A stretch of DNA of 34,301 nt. Source: a virus. Positions 15,561 to 22,687 of the stretch are shown here, piece by piece. A program made the position numbers and the translations under genes. The notes beneath the pieces were generated by a model. It was not told where the DNA came from and searched no databases. It was given only the letters and a program-made list of their open reading frames with translations. Positions within the stretch are counted from its first letter, which is position 1; every line of letters begins with the position of its first letter. The stretch covers positions 1 through 34,301 of the IMG/VR virus record IMGVR_UViG_3300047374_000049. The stretch is one strand, 5' to 3'.

Positions 15561-16364
15561 TTAGATAGCAGAATAGTCTTGCGTGCCATAAACACGCTCA
15601 AACATCTTCTCGACCTTTGCACGGTAAGCTGGGTCTGTTTGGTACTCAGGCTTGCCTACCATCGCATTCAATTCCTCTTTAGATGGCGCACCATCTACTG
15701 GGGTCATGTCTACAGGAATAGGACGGTCGCCGTAGTAAGAGCGCACTTTCTGCAAAGCCTTTAGACCCTGCGCTGTGCCGCCCATGATCTTGAACTCTTC
15801 AAAGTCACCCTCTGACCAAACGCCTTTGCGCACCAAACCCTGCGCCCATTCTGTCATCGACTTAATAGTCGCATCAGCATTCGGGCCAAGTTTTGTAAGC
15901 TCTTCCTGATAAGAGATTTCAGCGCTCTCTTCTTCCTGTTGCGCCATAGAAATAAAGCTATTCGCCAGCTCGTCAAATGCACTCTGGCTAATACCATTTT
16001 CCTTCGCCCAATCTCGATATGTCGAGAGAAGCGGGTCATCGTCAGGAATACTTGCATCCTTAAATAACTTATCATCGTATGCCTCTGGGGCTTTGTGCTT
16101 GCCCTGCGAAAACTTCTTCTGCAATTCGTTGTAGGATTTGACCAAGTTTTCTAAGTCTGGCCCCTCTTCCTCATTCCAAAATTTATCTGGATACCACTCA
16201 GGCTTTTCAAACTCAACCTCTTCACCTTCCTTGGCAACCGTCACGTCATCAAGTGATGCCGGGCCAGTCTCAGGCTGGATGTGTGAGATTGTGCTTTCTT
16301 CGGGCTGCTGGTTATCCTCGGTTTCTACCGATGCTTGGGCCATCAAGCCTTCTGTTTCGTTCAT
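15561..16364 (-). CDS. Capsid scaffold protein
   Basis: A 267-residue, strongly acidic, low-complexity protein with helical C-terminus, as expected for a podovirus scaffold that binds capsid subunits and leaves the prohead. An acidic N-terminal 60 residues is followed by 'PEWYPDKFWNEEEGPDLENLVKSYNELQKKF' (quoted in part: 'EWYPDKFW' and 'VKSYNELQKKF'), a very common motif in phage scaffolds, then 'APEAYDDK'. The start overlaps the previous stop as ATGA. The position between the Bbp19-like gene and the capsid supports the call. Confidence 0.88.
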   Translation of the reverse strand: MNETEGLMAQASVETEDNQQPEESTISHIQPETGPASLDDVTVAKEGEEVEFEKPEWYPDKFWNEEEGPDLENLVKSYNELQKKFSQGKHKAPEAYDDKLFKDASIPDDDPLLSTYRDWAKENGISQSAFDELANSFISMAQQEEESAEISYQEELTKLGPNADATIKSMTEWAQGLVRKGVWSEGDFEEFKIMGGTAQGLKALQKVRSYYGDRPIPVDMTPVDGAPSKEELNAMVGKPEYQTDPAYRAKVEKMFERVYGTQDYSAI

Positions 16365-16630
16365 AACTGCCTCGCTCTCTGCATCCGCTTTTCTATTTCG
16401 CGGACTAGTGAATTTTGCCCTTCCCTAGCAAACCCGTGAGAAGCATCTTCTCCCGGATACCAAGTGGGCTGCTCAATCGTCAGTGAGCGAAGGTGTGTTA
16501 GTAATTGTTGCCCATCCTCACTGCCGTACACGCGCAAATATAACCTGTCTATGTCATCTTGGTTATCTTGCTGTGTCAAACGTGCTTGCGGCTCTACTGT
16601 CCGCAAGCTATCCCAACCCTCTTCAACCAT
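16361..16630 (-). CDS. Bbp19-family small head protein
   Basis: An 89-residue protein with 'RLYLRVYGSEDGQQLLTHL' near residue 29 and 'FAREGQNSLVREIEKRM' near residue 67. This spacing (R-x-Y/F-LRVF...G...L-x-L ... reGxxxlvxxI) is that of the Bbp19-type phage proteins encoded between portal and scaffold in many podoviruses. Function is unknown; a head-assembly role is inferred. It follows the portal stop by 1 bp and overlaps the scaffold start by 4 bp. Confidence 0.8.
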   Translation of the reverse strand: MVEEGWDSLRTVEPQARLTQQDNQDDIDRLYLRVYGSEDGQQLLTHLRSLTIEQPTWYPGEDASHGFAREGQNSLVREIEKRMQRARQL

Positions 16631-16631
16631 A

Positions 16632-18173
16632 TTACTCCCCTGTAGCCTCAGCCGCTTGCATCGCTACTTGCGCTGCTTGCATCTGTGCCATTTGTTCTGC
16701 CATCTGTTGGCGCTCTTCTGGTGATGTGCGTAGCTCTGCCGGAATGCCCATCTTGTCAGCCACATGGTCTGCGATGGCGCCTGTGCGCACTGCCATCTGG
16801 CCATCCTGTCCAAGTGATGACGCAATCTGCACCCACTGCATTATCTTCTCGATGCCGCCCATGTTCTGCGCTTGCGCGATAGGCGATACCGGCTGCACCT
16901 TAATCTCTAGCCCGTTTACCTTTAGCGGCATCTCAATCATGCCGCGCTCATCCATCACCGCAAGAATGCGAGACACAACGGGTATCATCGTTTCTGTAAT
17001 TAGACGACCAAACGAACTGCCCATGTTGCTGGCTAGCTCAGATATCTTTGCAGACACCTCTGTGGCTGACCGTGCAGACATATTGTCTGGCGGTAGCGTG
17101 TCGTCCATCATAATCTTTTTAATGTTCATGCGTAGGTCGTTGATGATGATCTGCGACACGTTGAAGTCACCAGAGCGCGGCAACATGCGCAAGCTCTCAC
17201 CCTGTGGGCCACCGTTACGCGCGACTGGGATAATAGCACCCGGCGCAATGCGGATAGTCTGCGGGTTAAGAACCCCATCATCTGCCGCTGTGTACACACC
17301 AGCGATGGATAGGCTGGCGTTCTTTAACAATAGCTCTAGCGTTTTGTTTAGCGTCTTGATGTCAGCAATAGCTGTGACCAGTGGGCCACGTCCATACACC
17401 TCGCCAGCAACCTTCATATAACGCGCCACAACCCAAGGGCTGGACTTCATGGTGCGCTCTACGATGGCTTCCTTGCCTTCTTTCTCGATGACATAATAGT
17501 TATACTCGCCTGTTTCCAAATCTAAGCAAGTCGCCTCGACTAGCTCTATCTCTTCGGTAGGCTTGTCATCAATCATGCGCTGTAGCTTGGCTGACACCTC
17601 GGCGTCATCCCAATGCTGTTTTATCGCTTCTGCCTTCATGCGCATACGGCGGTAGACGTTATCGACCTTGCCGTGCGCACCCTCTTCGATGCACACAAGG
17701 TATTGAGGCACGGCGGTGAACCGGATGGGAGTGATGTCATCACCGGGTTGGATAAGCATCACCGCCGTACCAACTGCTAAGTCCATGAGAAACTCACCCA
17801 TGGCCAAGTCAAAATTAGTCTGACGCAACAGCGCAAACATCTTGTCGCTGTAAATATCTAGCGCGGCCTGTGCTTCAATGCGGCGCTCAACAGGAATGTC
17901 TGCGCCCGGCTCTAACCGGCACCAGTTAGATTGTGGCGGGAATAGGCCAGACTGAATGCGGTTTGCAAAACGCTGTGTGGAATTAATCGCGGTACTGTCA
18001 AACACGCGTGCCATTTTGTTTTGGCCGGGTGACCCGCCACCTTCATAGTAGCCGTCATACAAGTTGCGCTGTGGTAGCGCGAACTCGTAGCAATCTTCGT
18101 AGATCTGCCGCCAGTTATCCTTGCGGCGTTGTGCCAAGTCGTGGCGCTTCAATATCTGCTGTGGGGTCATCAT
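16632..18173 (-). CDS. Portal (head-tail connector) protein
   Basis: A 513-residue portal of the T7 gp8-like head-tail connector family. Family features are 'FDSTAINSTQRFANRIQSGLFPPQSNWCRL' (in part: 'STAINSTQRFANRIQSGL'), 'MDLAVGTAVMLIQPGD', 'YGRGPLVTAIADIKTLNKT' and 'RSATEVSAKISELASNMGSSF'. The C-terminal 40 residues are Q/A/M-rich and helical, like a portal barrel. The dodecameric ring at the capsid vertex is the DNA channel and the docking site for TerL. Two ATG codons (18173 and 18170) are possible starts; both overlap the upstream TGA. Confidence 0.93.
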   Translation of the reverse strand: MMTPQQILKRHDLAQRRKDNWRQIYEDCYEFALPQRNLYDGYYEGGGSPGQNKMARVFDSTAINSTQRFANRIQSGLFPPQSNWCRLEPGADIPVERRIEAQAALDIYSDKMFALLRQTNFDLAMGEFLMDLAVGTAVMLIQPGDDITPIRFTAVPQYLVCIEEGAHGKVDNVYRRMRMKAEAIKQHWDDAEVSAKLQRMIDDKPTEEIELVEATCLDLETGEYNYYVIEKEGKEAIVERTMKSSPWVVARYMKVAGEVYGRGPLVTAIADIKTLNKTLELLLKNASLSIAGVYTAADDGVLNPQTIRIAPGAIIPVARNGGPQGESLRMLPRSGDFNVSQIIINDLRMNIKKIMMDDTLPPDNMSARSATEVSAKISELASNMGSSFGRLITETMIPVVSRILAVMDERGMIEMPLKVNGLEIKVQPVSPIAQAQNMGGIEKIMQWVQIASSLGQDGQMAVRTGAIADHVADKMGIPAELRTSPEERQQMAEQMAQMQAAQVAMQAAEATGE

Positions 18174-18439
18174 GATTTTTTGTGCCTATTCGCAAAGTTA
18201 CGCGCTGCTTCTTTAGAGCCAAAGCCCCATGCCTTCAAAGCAAGGCCAAGGCGTGTTGGCTTGCCGTCCTTCTTCTCCGCACCCTTCATGCCAGCAAAGC
18301 GTGCGGCAAATGATACGCGGCGCGGGTTTGTGCCAGACTTCACTGGGCGCTTTAGATTGCCGCCATCTTTGCGCTCAAAGTGCTTGCGCCCGGCTTCGTT
18401 CAAGCCACCCTTCGGGTTCTGGTATTTTTTCGCCGGCAT
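18170..18439 (-). CDS. Small basic protein (DUF6321-like)
   Basis: An 89-residue, very basic protein beginning MPAKKYQNPKGGLNEAGR. It has 'RRVSFAARFAGMKGAEKKDGKPTRLGLALKAWGF' in part ('SFAARFAGM' and 'KPTRLGLALKAW'), a pattern I associate with DUF6321-type phage proteins of unknown function. It may bind nucleic acid, judged from charge only. Its ATG overlaps the stop of the upstream 55-aa gene (TAATG), and its TGA overlaps the portal start. Confidence 0.8.
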   Translation of the reverse strand: MPAKKYQNPKGGLNEAGRKHFERKDGGNLKRPVKSGTNPRRVSFAARFAGMKGAEKKDGKPTRLGLALKAWGFGSKEAARNFANRHKKS

Positions 18440-18606
18440 TAGCTACGCGCTGCCCTCATGTTGTCGATAAGGTTAGGATATGGACGACCAGCCTTTGCAG
18501 CGGCACGCTGTGCGCTACGCTTCTGCGCTGGCGTTAGGCTCTTTGGCTTGCCAGCGCTTTTGGGGCGTTTCTTTTCCCATACGGCTTTAGGTTTTTTCTC
18601 AGCCAT
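18439..18606 (-). CDS. Tiny basic protein, 55 aa
   Basis: This short ORF encodes a lysine/arginine-rich protein: MAEKKPKAVWEKKRPKSAG, then 'SLTPAQKRSAQRAAAKAGRP' and a C-terminus 'YPNLIDNMRAARS'. The last part ('AGRPYPNLIDNMRAA') recurs from memory in small phage proteins encoded near portal genes. It overlaps the previous gene by 8 bp and the next by 1 bp (TAATG), which argues that it is real despite its size. No function is known. Confidence 0.72.
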   Translation of the reverse strand: MAEKKPKAVWEKKRPKSAGKPKSLTPAQKRSAQRAAAKAGRPYPNLIDNMRAARS

Positions 18607-18742
18607 TTTTGTCGCCCTCTGCCATTTTCGCTTTCATGCGCTGGTAAAACTTCCACATCTTCTGGCCAGTGGTTTCTGTTGGTGCGCCTTTCTGGCCTTT
18701 GTATTGTTTACCAAGCCCGATTTTATCAGCTATCTTTGCCAT
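18599..18742 (-). CDS. Tiny basic protein, 47 aa
   Basis: This ORF encodes MAKIADKIGLGKQYKGQKG followed by 'TETTGQKMWKFYQRMKAKMAE'. It is basic and predicted helical. It overlaps the upstream 54-aa gene by 17 bp and the downstream 55-aa gene by 8 bp, keeping the compact chain unbroken. I do not recognise a family. Support comes from coupling and from the absence of any other gene on this strand here. Confidence 0.62.
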   Translation of the reverse strand: MAKIADKIGLGKQYKGQKGAPTETTGQKMWKFYQRMKAKMAEGDKNG

Positions 18743-18890
18743 AGCTCTTCTTCTTTGCCATTTTAGATTTCATGGATGCGCCGGTTACACGGCCACCTGT
18801 CTGACGTGCATATTCTTTAGCCGCACTCATGCCAGCCTTTGTATACGCGAATGTGCGCGTTTTACCGTCCTTAGAAACTACCTTTGGCAT
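18726..18890 (-). CDS. Tiny basic protein, 54 aa
   Basis: This ORF encodes MPKVVSKDGKTRTFAYTKAG and then 'MSAAKEYARQTGGRVTG', ending in a lysine-rich tail. A start like 'MPKV-SKDGKT-x-FxYTKAGxxAAK' is common in small phage proteins near packaging genes (recalled pattern, function unknown). Its ATG overlaps the TAA of the preceding gene (TAATG), so it is probably translated by reinitiation. Confidence 0.72.
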   Translation of the reverse strand: MPKVVSKDGKTRTFAYTKAGMSAAKEYARQTGGRVTGASMKSKMAKKKSYGKDS

Positions 18891-19108
18891 TACCCTGCTC
18901 CTAATGTTGTTTGCCCACCTTCACCACCGCCTAAACGCCCAGCGCTAAGCAACGCTCTGCGCCCACCACGGCGCGCGCGCTTAGATGCTGCCGCCGCTCT
19001 CTCATCAAGCGTGGCTACGGCTACCGGCGCGATGTCCTTTGGTTCAATTTCTTTTGCTGCTTTTTGCATAGCTGGCACTACTGTCTTTTTCCCAAAAACT
19101 GCGCCCAT
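18890..19108 (-). CDS. Small basic protein, 72 aa, with 'RRALLSAGRLGG' motif
   Basis: A 72-residue protein beginning MGAVFGKKTVVPAMQKA and ending with 'RGGRRALLSAGRLGGGEGG'. The ending resembles that of the next upstream gene ('GGSRMLLSRERE...TLGGS'), with both finishing in 'TLG', so the two may be diverged relatives of one family of short podovirus proteins. I chose the ATG at 19108, which overlaps the previous TGA (TGATG) and has AGGAGG about 7 bases ahead, over a GTG one codon earlier. Confidence 0.75.
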   Translation of the reverse strand: MGAVFGKKTVVPAMQKAAKEIEPKDIAPVAVATLDERAAAASKRARRGGRRALLSAGRLGGGEGGQTTLGAG

Positions 19109-19335
19109 CACGAGCCTCCTAATGTAGATTGAATACCTGTTTGCGCATTCTCACGCTCTCTGCTCAATAGCATGCGTGAACCGCCAGAAGAGCGCACACG
19201 CCGCCTTGCCGCAATCTGGCGCATCTTCTTCGCCTCGTCTGCCTCTAGGCGCTCTTCTTGACGCTGTTGTGCCGCCGCGATTTCTGGGTCAGGCGGGGGC
19301 GGCGCTGGAGTTTTAGGGCTGAATAGACTTCCCAT
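19108..19335 (-). CDS. Small proline/arginine-rich protein, 75 aa
   Basis: A 75-residue protein: MGSLFSPKTPAPPPPDPE, a charged helix ('QQRQEERLEADEAKKMRQIA') and 'RRRVRSSGGSRMLLS'. Short proteins with an 'LFSPPxPxxPxPDPE' start and an R-rich 'GxxxLLS' end occur beside portal/terminase genes in many podoviruses; function is unknown. The ATG at 19335 has GAGGT about 7 bases before it and overlaps the GNAT gene by 23 bp. Longer in-frame extensions upstream lack such a site. Confidence 0.78.
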   Translation of the reverse strand: MGSLFSPKTPAPPPPDPEIAAAQQRQEERLEADEAKKMRQIAARRRVRSSGGSRMLLSRERENAQTGIQSTLGGS

Positions 19336-19795
19336 CGAAGTACCTCGCAAACATAAAATAATCTTGACCGACAGGCCCATACCCACGCATGCGGCCTTCG
19401 TTAGTGAATTTTACCGCAGATGCCCACCTAACTGCAAACGAATTATCAACTTCGACTGTCATCTGCAATCGGTGTAATTGCAAGTCGATAGCAATGTGAT
19501 TAAAGTAGCGCATGGCTGTGCGTGTAGCTGATATTGGTACGCGCTCAAACTGATATGATGTAAGCAACCAGACCTCTGCGTTGCCCGGCCATAGCTTGAT
19601 AGCCCCGAATGAGCAAATCATTTCGCCCTGATGCAATACCGTATAGGCATGCTCCTGTTGCTGGTACATCTTTAGCAGCGCTTCGTAATTAGGCACATCG
19701 TCAAATGGCTTCTTGTCGAACTCTCGCAAGTCCATATTGTACGGGTGCGCCCAGTGAAATGGCACTATAGTTGCGTCTTTGTTGCTAGAAAACAT
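19313..19795 (-). CDS. GNAT-fold protein, T7 gp13-like (DUF2833)
   Basis: A 160-residue acetyltransferase-fold protein. The order 'YTVLHQGEMICSFGAIKLWPGNAEVWLLTS' (strand-turn-strand, quoted in part) then 'HRLQMTVEVDNSFAVRWASAVKF' and 'YFMFARYF' is that of T7 gene 13 and related DUF2833 proteins, which look like GNAT enzymes and affect virion assembly. An acetyl-CoA pyrophosphate loop (Q/RxxGxG/A) is not evident, so catalysis is doubtful. It overlaps the TerL stop by 11 bp. Confidence 0.82.
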   Translation of the reverse strand: MFSSNKDATIVPFHWAHPYNMDLREFDKKPFDDVPNYEALLKMYQQQEHAYTVLHQGEMICSFGAIKLWPGNAEVWLLTSYQFERVPISATRTAMRYFNHIAIDLQLHRLQMTVEVDNSFAVRWASAVKFTNEGRMRGYGPVGQDYFMFARYFDGKSIQP

Positions 19796-21338
19796 CGAAG
19801 TCCATCTTGGCTGTCATCTGCTTAAACTGGCCGCTTGCGTGGCTGTTGCGCGTTAGCTTGCGATGCTCAGACCCCATCATCAGGTAGCCGTAAGCATCGC
19901 CAACGTGCGAATGTTCGTTTTTGTTCGGCGCATCCTTGAACCGTTCCTGACCGCCACCCATCGCAACGCGCTTAAAATGATAGCCACCAGCAAGCGACTT
20001 GCGGGTGCGCGTGCAACTACGGTCTACGATGATGCCGGGCTTGCCGTCTATAAGCCGGTTCATTGGCGCAGCACCAGCCTCACGGCGCACCATAAAGTCG
20101 TTTGACGCGGTAGGCTGTGCGCGCAAGCCAAGCGTGCGCATATGCTCAAACGCAGTTACCTCAAATATCTCATCACGCTTTGCGCCAGCCGGGTCACCCC
20201 AGATAAACACCTCTGACTTAGGAAAGCGCGTATTTATGTCGGCCATCAAATGGTGACAAAAGCGCTCTAGTCCCATGTCAAACGCGACAAGCTCATGCAC
20301 AACATGCCAACGCCCGTTGTTCATCTTCTGACCAAACACGGCGGCAGGGGTCAAACCAAAGTCAAGGCCAATATGCACAGGCCAACCCGGCTCTATCTCA
20401 ACATCGCTGGACATAATGCTGTCGCTAAACTCCGGCCACACAGCCTTGCCGTCCTGTACATAAACGTATTGCCCAGCCGCGTAGCACTGGATCCAATCCA
20501 AGTGCTTGCCGGCTAACTGCTGCTCATAGTAACCGCCGGGCAAGTTGTTTACGTTTTCTGCTTGCGGGTTGTTAATCCAATACTTGTTAGCCGCAAAGAT
20601 GTTGTGTTCGTGTTCCTTAGTAGCCTCGATAACGCCGCCGGGTTGTTTGTAAAACCTCCACGGGTACTTGCCCTTGATAGGCTCTTTCTCCGCTAGGCGA
20701 TGCCACCAGTGGTCGTCTGACATGGGGTTTGTTGACATCCACACACCACGCCAAGGGCAACCGCCGTGGCGCTTGGTTGGGTAACGACCGACACGCGATG
20801 TAAGGCCATCGACTACCGCTTTTGGTAACTCTCTAGCCTCGTCTATGAAACCCCCCGTAAGCTCAAGACTAAGCAACTTCCGCACATCCTTGGGCTGGTC
20901 AAGCGCGAGAAAAATAACCTCGCAATCAAGCCCCGGCGTGCCGTCACGCGGTGGCAGCTTGATGTGGTGCGTGATAGGCGGCGACCAACGCATCTGCCCC
21001 CAAGTATTCTCCGGGAATATCTCTTGCCATGTCTTAATGGTCGTTGTGCGCAGTTCCGGGTAGCTGTTTCTGATTACGGCAAAACGCGTATATCTTACAT
21101 TGTCCACAGGCGAAGGTGGTTGCTTTACAGCACGCAGCATCACCTCGGCCAGCGAGGCATATGTCTTTCCAGAGCCTACTGGCCCAAGTAGACCCCGCAC
21201 AAAAGAATTGTCGTTTAAAAAATCCCATACTGTAGGGCTTTCGCTAAAATCAAGATTGAGGCCATTTAGCACCTCGGTGGTCGGCTGCTTGGTTCTGCGC
21301 CGCGACCTGTCAGTCGCTCTAGTCGCTCTCGCCATCAA
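19785..21338 (-). CDS. terL: Terminase large subunit
   Basis: A 517-residue packaging motor. The ATPase domain has Walker A GPVGSGKT (residues 52-59) and a Walker B-like 'LTGGFIDEARE'. The nuclease domain has the first acidic site in 'HIGLDFGLTPAA', a second in 'VFIWGDPAGAKRDE' and the last in 'EHSHVGDAYGYLMMG'. The N-terminal 20 residues are basic. It follows TerS and a zinc-ribbon ORF whose end it overlaps by 20 bp. The family and marine 'DFGLTPAA' signature are clear, but the packaging mode (fixed ends or headful) cannot be read from the sequence. Confidence 0.95.
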   Translation of the reverse strand: MMARATRATDRSRRRTKQPTTEVLNGLNLDFSESPTVWDFLNDNSFVRGLLGPVGSGKTYASLAEVMLRAVKQPPSPVDNVRYTRFAVIRNSYPELRTTTIKTWQEIFPENTWGQMRWSPPITHHIKLPPRDGTPGLDCEVIFLALDQPKDVRKLLSLELTGGFIDEARELPKAVVDGLTSRVGRYPTKRHGGCPWRGVWMSTNPMSDDHWWHRLAEKEPIKGKYPWRFYKQPGGVIEATKEHEHNIFAANKYWINNPQAENVNNLPGGYYEQQLAGKHLDWIQCYAAGQYVYVQDGKAVWPEFSDSIMSSDVEIEPGWPVHIGLDFGLTPAAVFGQKMNNGRWHVVHELVAFDMGLERFCHHLMADINTRFPKSEVFIWGDPAGAKRDEIFEVTAFEHMRTLGLRAQPTASNDFMVRREAGAAPMNRLIDGKPGIIVDRSCTRTRKSLAGGYHFKRVAMGGGQERFKDAPNKNEHSHVGDAYGYLMMGSEHRKLTRNSHASGQFKQMTAKMDFDVF

Positions 21339-21552
21339 AGTCTCCGGGGATATACGTTACTATCATCATGCCCTCTGTCACATCGGTCATGCTCTCATCA
21401 ATATCTAACAGCACGCCCTTGCAACTAGAGCAAACCACTTGCTGTGTCTCAGCGTAACACCGGCCACGCGTATCCTCGCCGCAATGGTCGCAGATAACGT
21501 AGTCAGAAAAAAACCGCACAAAATTATTGTGCGTCATCTTCGTCACTGACAT
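21319..21552 (-). CDS. Small zinc-ribbon protein
   Basis: A 77-residue protein with one zinc-binding pair set: 'CDHCGED' (residues 21-24) and 'CSSC' (about 41-44), 16 residues apart, then an acidic C-terminus. It lies between TerS and TerL and overlaps both (29 and 20 bp). The start at 21552 has GAGGTG nearby; an internal ATG at 21537 is an alternative. The role is unknown. Its place suggests a link with packaging or simply a small early accessory gene. Confidence 0.65.
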   Translation of the reverse strand: MSVTKMTHNNFVRFFSDYVICDHCGEDTRGRCYAETQQVVCSSCKGVLLDIDESMTDVTEGMMIVTYIPGDFDGESD

Positions 21553-21937
21553 CCTTCACCTCATACGTTGTGGTTTGCGGCCCGGTCACGTTAATGCCTA
21601 TCATAGATGGGCGCTGGTCGTCACTGTTCGGCTCTAACAAACCGCGATGCTTTGCCAGCAAGCGTAACGCCGACAGCTTGTCGTGCATCTCCACCTCGAT
21701 GGTGTTGCCGTGCTGGTTTGGCGTTACCTTCACCTTCTTGATGCTACGCCGTGCGCGTTCCGGCAACTGGTCAGACGGCGTAAGCTGCACCTGACCCATA
21801 GCATCCCAGCTAATGACATCTGTAGCCTCGCCAGCCGCGATAGCCTCTAGCTCTTGCACCACCGCCTCGCGCCGGTCTGTGTCTTGGCTAGCCAGCGCTG
21901 CGCGTTGTTGCCTAGTTGTCAGGGGCTTCTTGGACAC
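21524..21937 (-). CDS. terS: Terminase small subunit (probable)
   Basis: A 137-residue protein just ahead of TerL. The diagnostic part is 'MHDKLSALRLLAKHRGLLEP' (about residue 85), a motif that recurs in small terminases of many phages, followed by an acidic tail ending DEDDAQ. Unlike most TerS proteins, the N-terminal half shows no clear helix-turn-helix. I prefer the GTG at 21937 (MSKKPLTTRQQ), with GGGAGG five bases upstream, over a longer TTG-initiated form. It overlaps the DUF6378-like gene by 26 bp. Confidence 0.8.
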   Translation of the reverse strand: MSKKPLTTRQQRAALASQDTDRREAVVQELEAIAAGEATDVISWDAMGQVQLTPSDQLPERARRSIKKVKVTPNQHGNTIEVEMHDKLSALRLLAKHRGLLEPNSDDQRPSMIGINVTGPQTTTYEVKDVSDEDDAQ

Positions 21938-22184
21938 ACTTGCCTCCCGTCCATGCGTAACCCGCAATGTCTACCCAACTATCCATGTGGTCGGGTGTCT
22001 CCATCAACCGCGCTAGCTTCACTTGCACCATCATCATCGCCACCTGTTCGGCGGTAACCTCAACGCCCAATGTAATCGACCACTGCGCGGCTATGCGCTC
22101 ATGGTTGATGTACACGTTGCCGTAATTCTTGCCACGGTCGGCGACCGCGCTTTTCGCCTCGTCTAATATATCCACAATCTTCAC
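21912..22184 (-). CDS. DUF6378-like phage protein
   Basis: A 90-residue helical protein: 'ILDEAKSAVADRGKNYGNVY', 'NHERIAAQWS', 'EQVAMMMVQVKLARLMETP' and 'DSWVDIAGYAWTGGK'. This order (YG, iA-W, vAlmM-x-LKiAR, DsxvDiaGYa) matches DUF6378-type proteins that are widespread in phages, with unknown function. The GTG at 22184 overlaps the previous stop as GTGA and has GGAG about 8 bases before it. A longer upstream reading lacks these signs. Confidence 0.82.
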   Translation of the reverse strand: MKIVDILDEAKSAVADRGKNYGNVYINHERIAAQWSITLGVEVTAEQVAMMMVQVKLARLMETPDHMDSWVDIAGYAWTGGKCVQEAPDN

Positions 22185-22423
22185 CCTACAATCTCCAAGC
22201 CGCACGCTTCGCATTTCATCTCGCCGCCCAACTCTGTCTGGCACTTAGGACACTGCCCATTGGCCATGAGCTTTGCCATAGACCCGTCACCCGTAGCATA
22301 AGCCACCGGCACATGCTCTGTGCAAGGGCAAGCGCAGTTCTTGCAACGGCAATGCTCCGCATCTTCCCAATCGAACTCCTCGCACCCGCAATCGGCGCAT
22401 CTGCGTACCTCGTCATATGTCAA
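22181..22423 (-). CDS. Cysteine-rich zinc-ribbon protein
   Basis: An 80-residue protein with three cysteine clusters: 'CADCGC' (residues 9-14), 'HCRCKNCACPC' (24-34) and a C-terminal rubredoxin-like pair 'CPKC' and 'CEAC' (about 58-73). It may bind two zinc ions. The start is TTG, with GGGAG seven bases ahead; no in-frame ATG precedes the first cysteines. It overlaps the upstream zinc-ribbon gene by 11 bp and the downstream gene by 4 bp. Confidence 0.68.
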   Translation of the reverse strand: MTYDEVRRCADCGCEEFDWEDAEHCRCKNCACPCTEHVPVAYATGDGSMAKLMANGQCPKCQTELGGEMKCEACGLEIVG

Positions 22424-22571
22424 TGCCTAACTCCCTCAATGTTGGTGTTTCTACACTATCATCGTCTGGTTGTTCTACGCAATAGCGCTCACCGCACCAG
22501 TAGCATTCCCACAGGTCTGCGGCCTCGTCATATAGCTGGTGATGGTCGGCTCCGCAGCTAGGGCAAGTCAT
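22413..22571 (-). CDS. Small zinc-ribbon protein, 52 aa
   Basis: MTCPSCGADHHQLYDE opens a short protein with a classic zinc ribbon: CPSC at residues 3-6 and CYWC about 18 residues later, then an acidic C-terminus. I use the ATG at 22571, directly before the first CxxC. A longer open frame extends upstream through a GC-rich hairpin region and is unlikely to be coding. The ribosome-binding site is weak. Function unknown. Confidence 0.62.
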   Translation of the reverse strand: MTCPSCGADHHQLYDEAADLWECYWCGERYCVEQPDDDSVETPTLRELGIDI

Positions 22572-22687
22572 ACGACAGAACCGGGGAAAATTTTGTGTGA
22601 CACCCCCCGTACAGTACCAGACGGGGGCGGGGGCAAGGGGTCGCTTTTTCTGGCCGGGCGTGTTTGCGCGCGCTGTACATAAGCAAA
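22572..22687. other. Intergenic region with GC-rich hairpin
   Basis: This 116-bp gap separates the initiator-like gene from the zinc-ribbon genes. CCCCCGT (22604-22610) can pair with ACGGGGG (22621-22627) around a 10-base loop, and GTGTGACAC lies beside it. On the minus strand the stem is followed by only AAAATTTT some bases later, so it is not a clear terminator. A GCGCGCGC run lies at about 22667-22674. I see no convincing promoter. Confidence 0.5.

Noticed and set aside
16483-17421. Open 312-codon frame on the plus strand
   Set aside because: It lies wholly opposite the portal gene, whose motifs are clear. The translation is Cys/Ser/Ile-rich without recognisable motifs, a typical antisense shadow.
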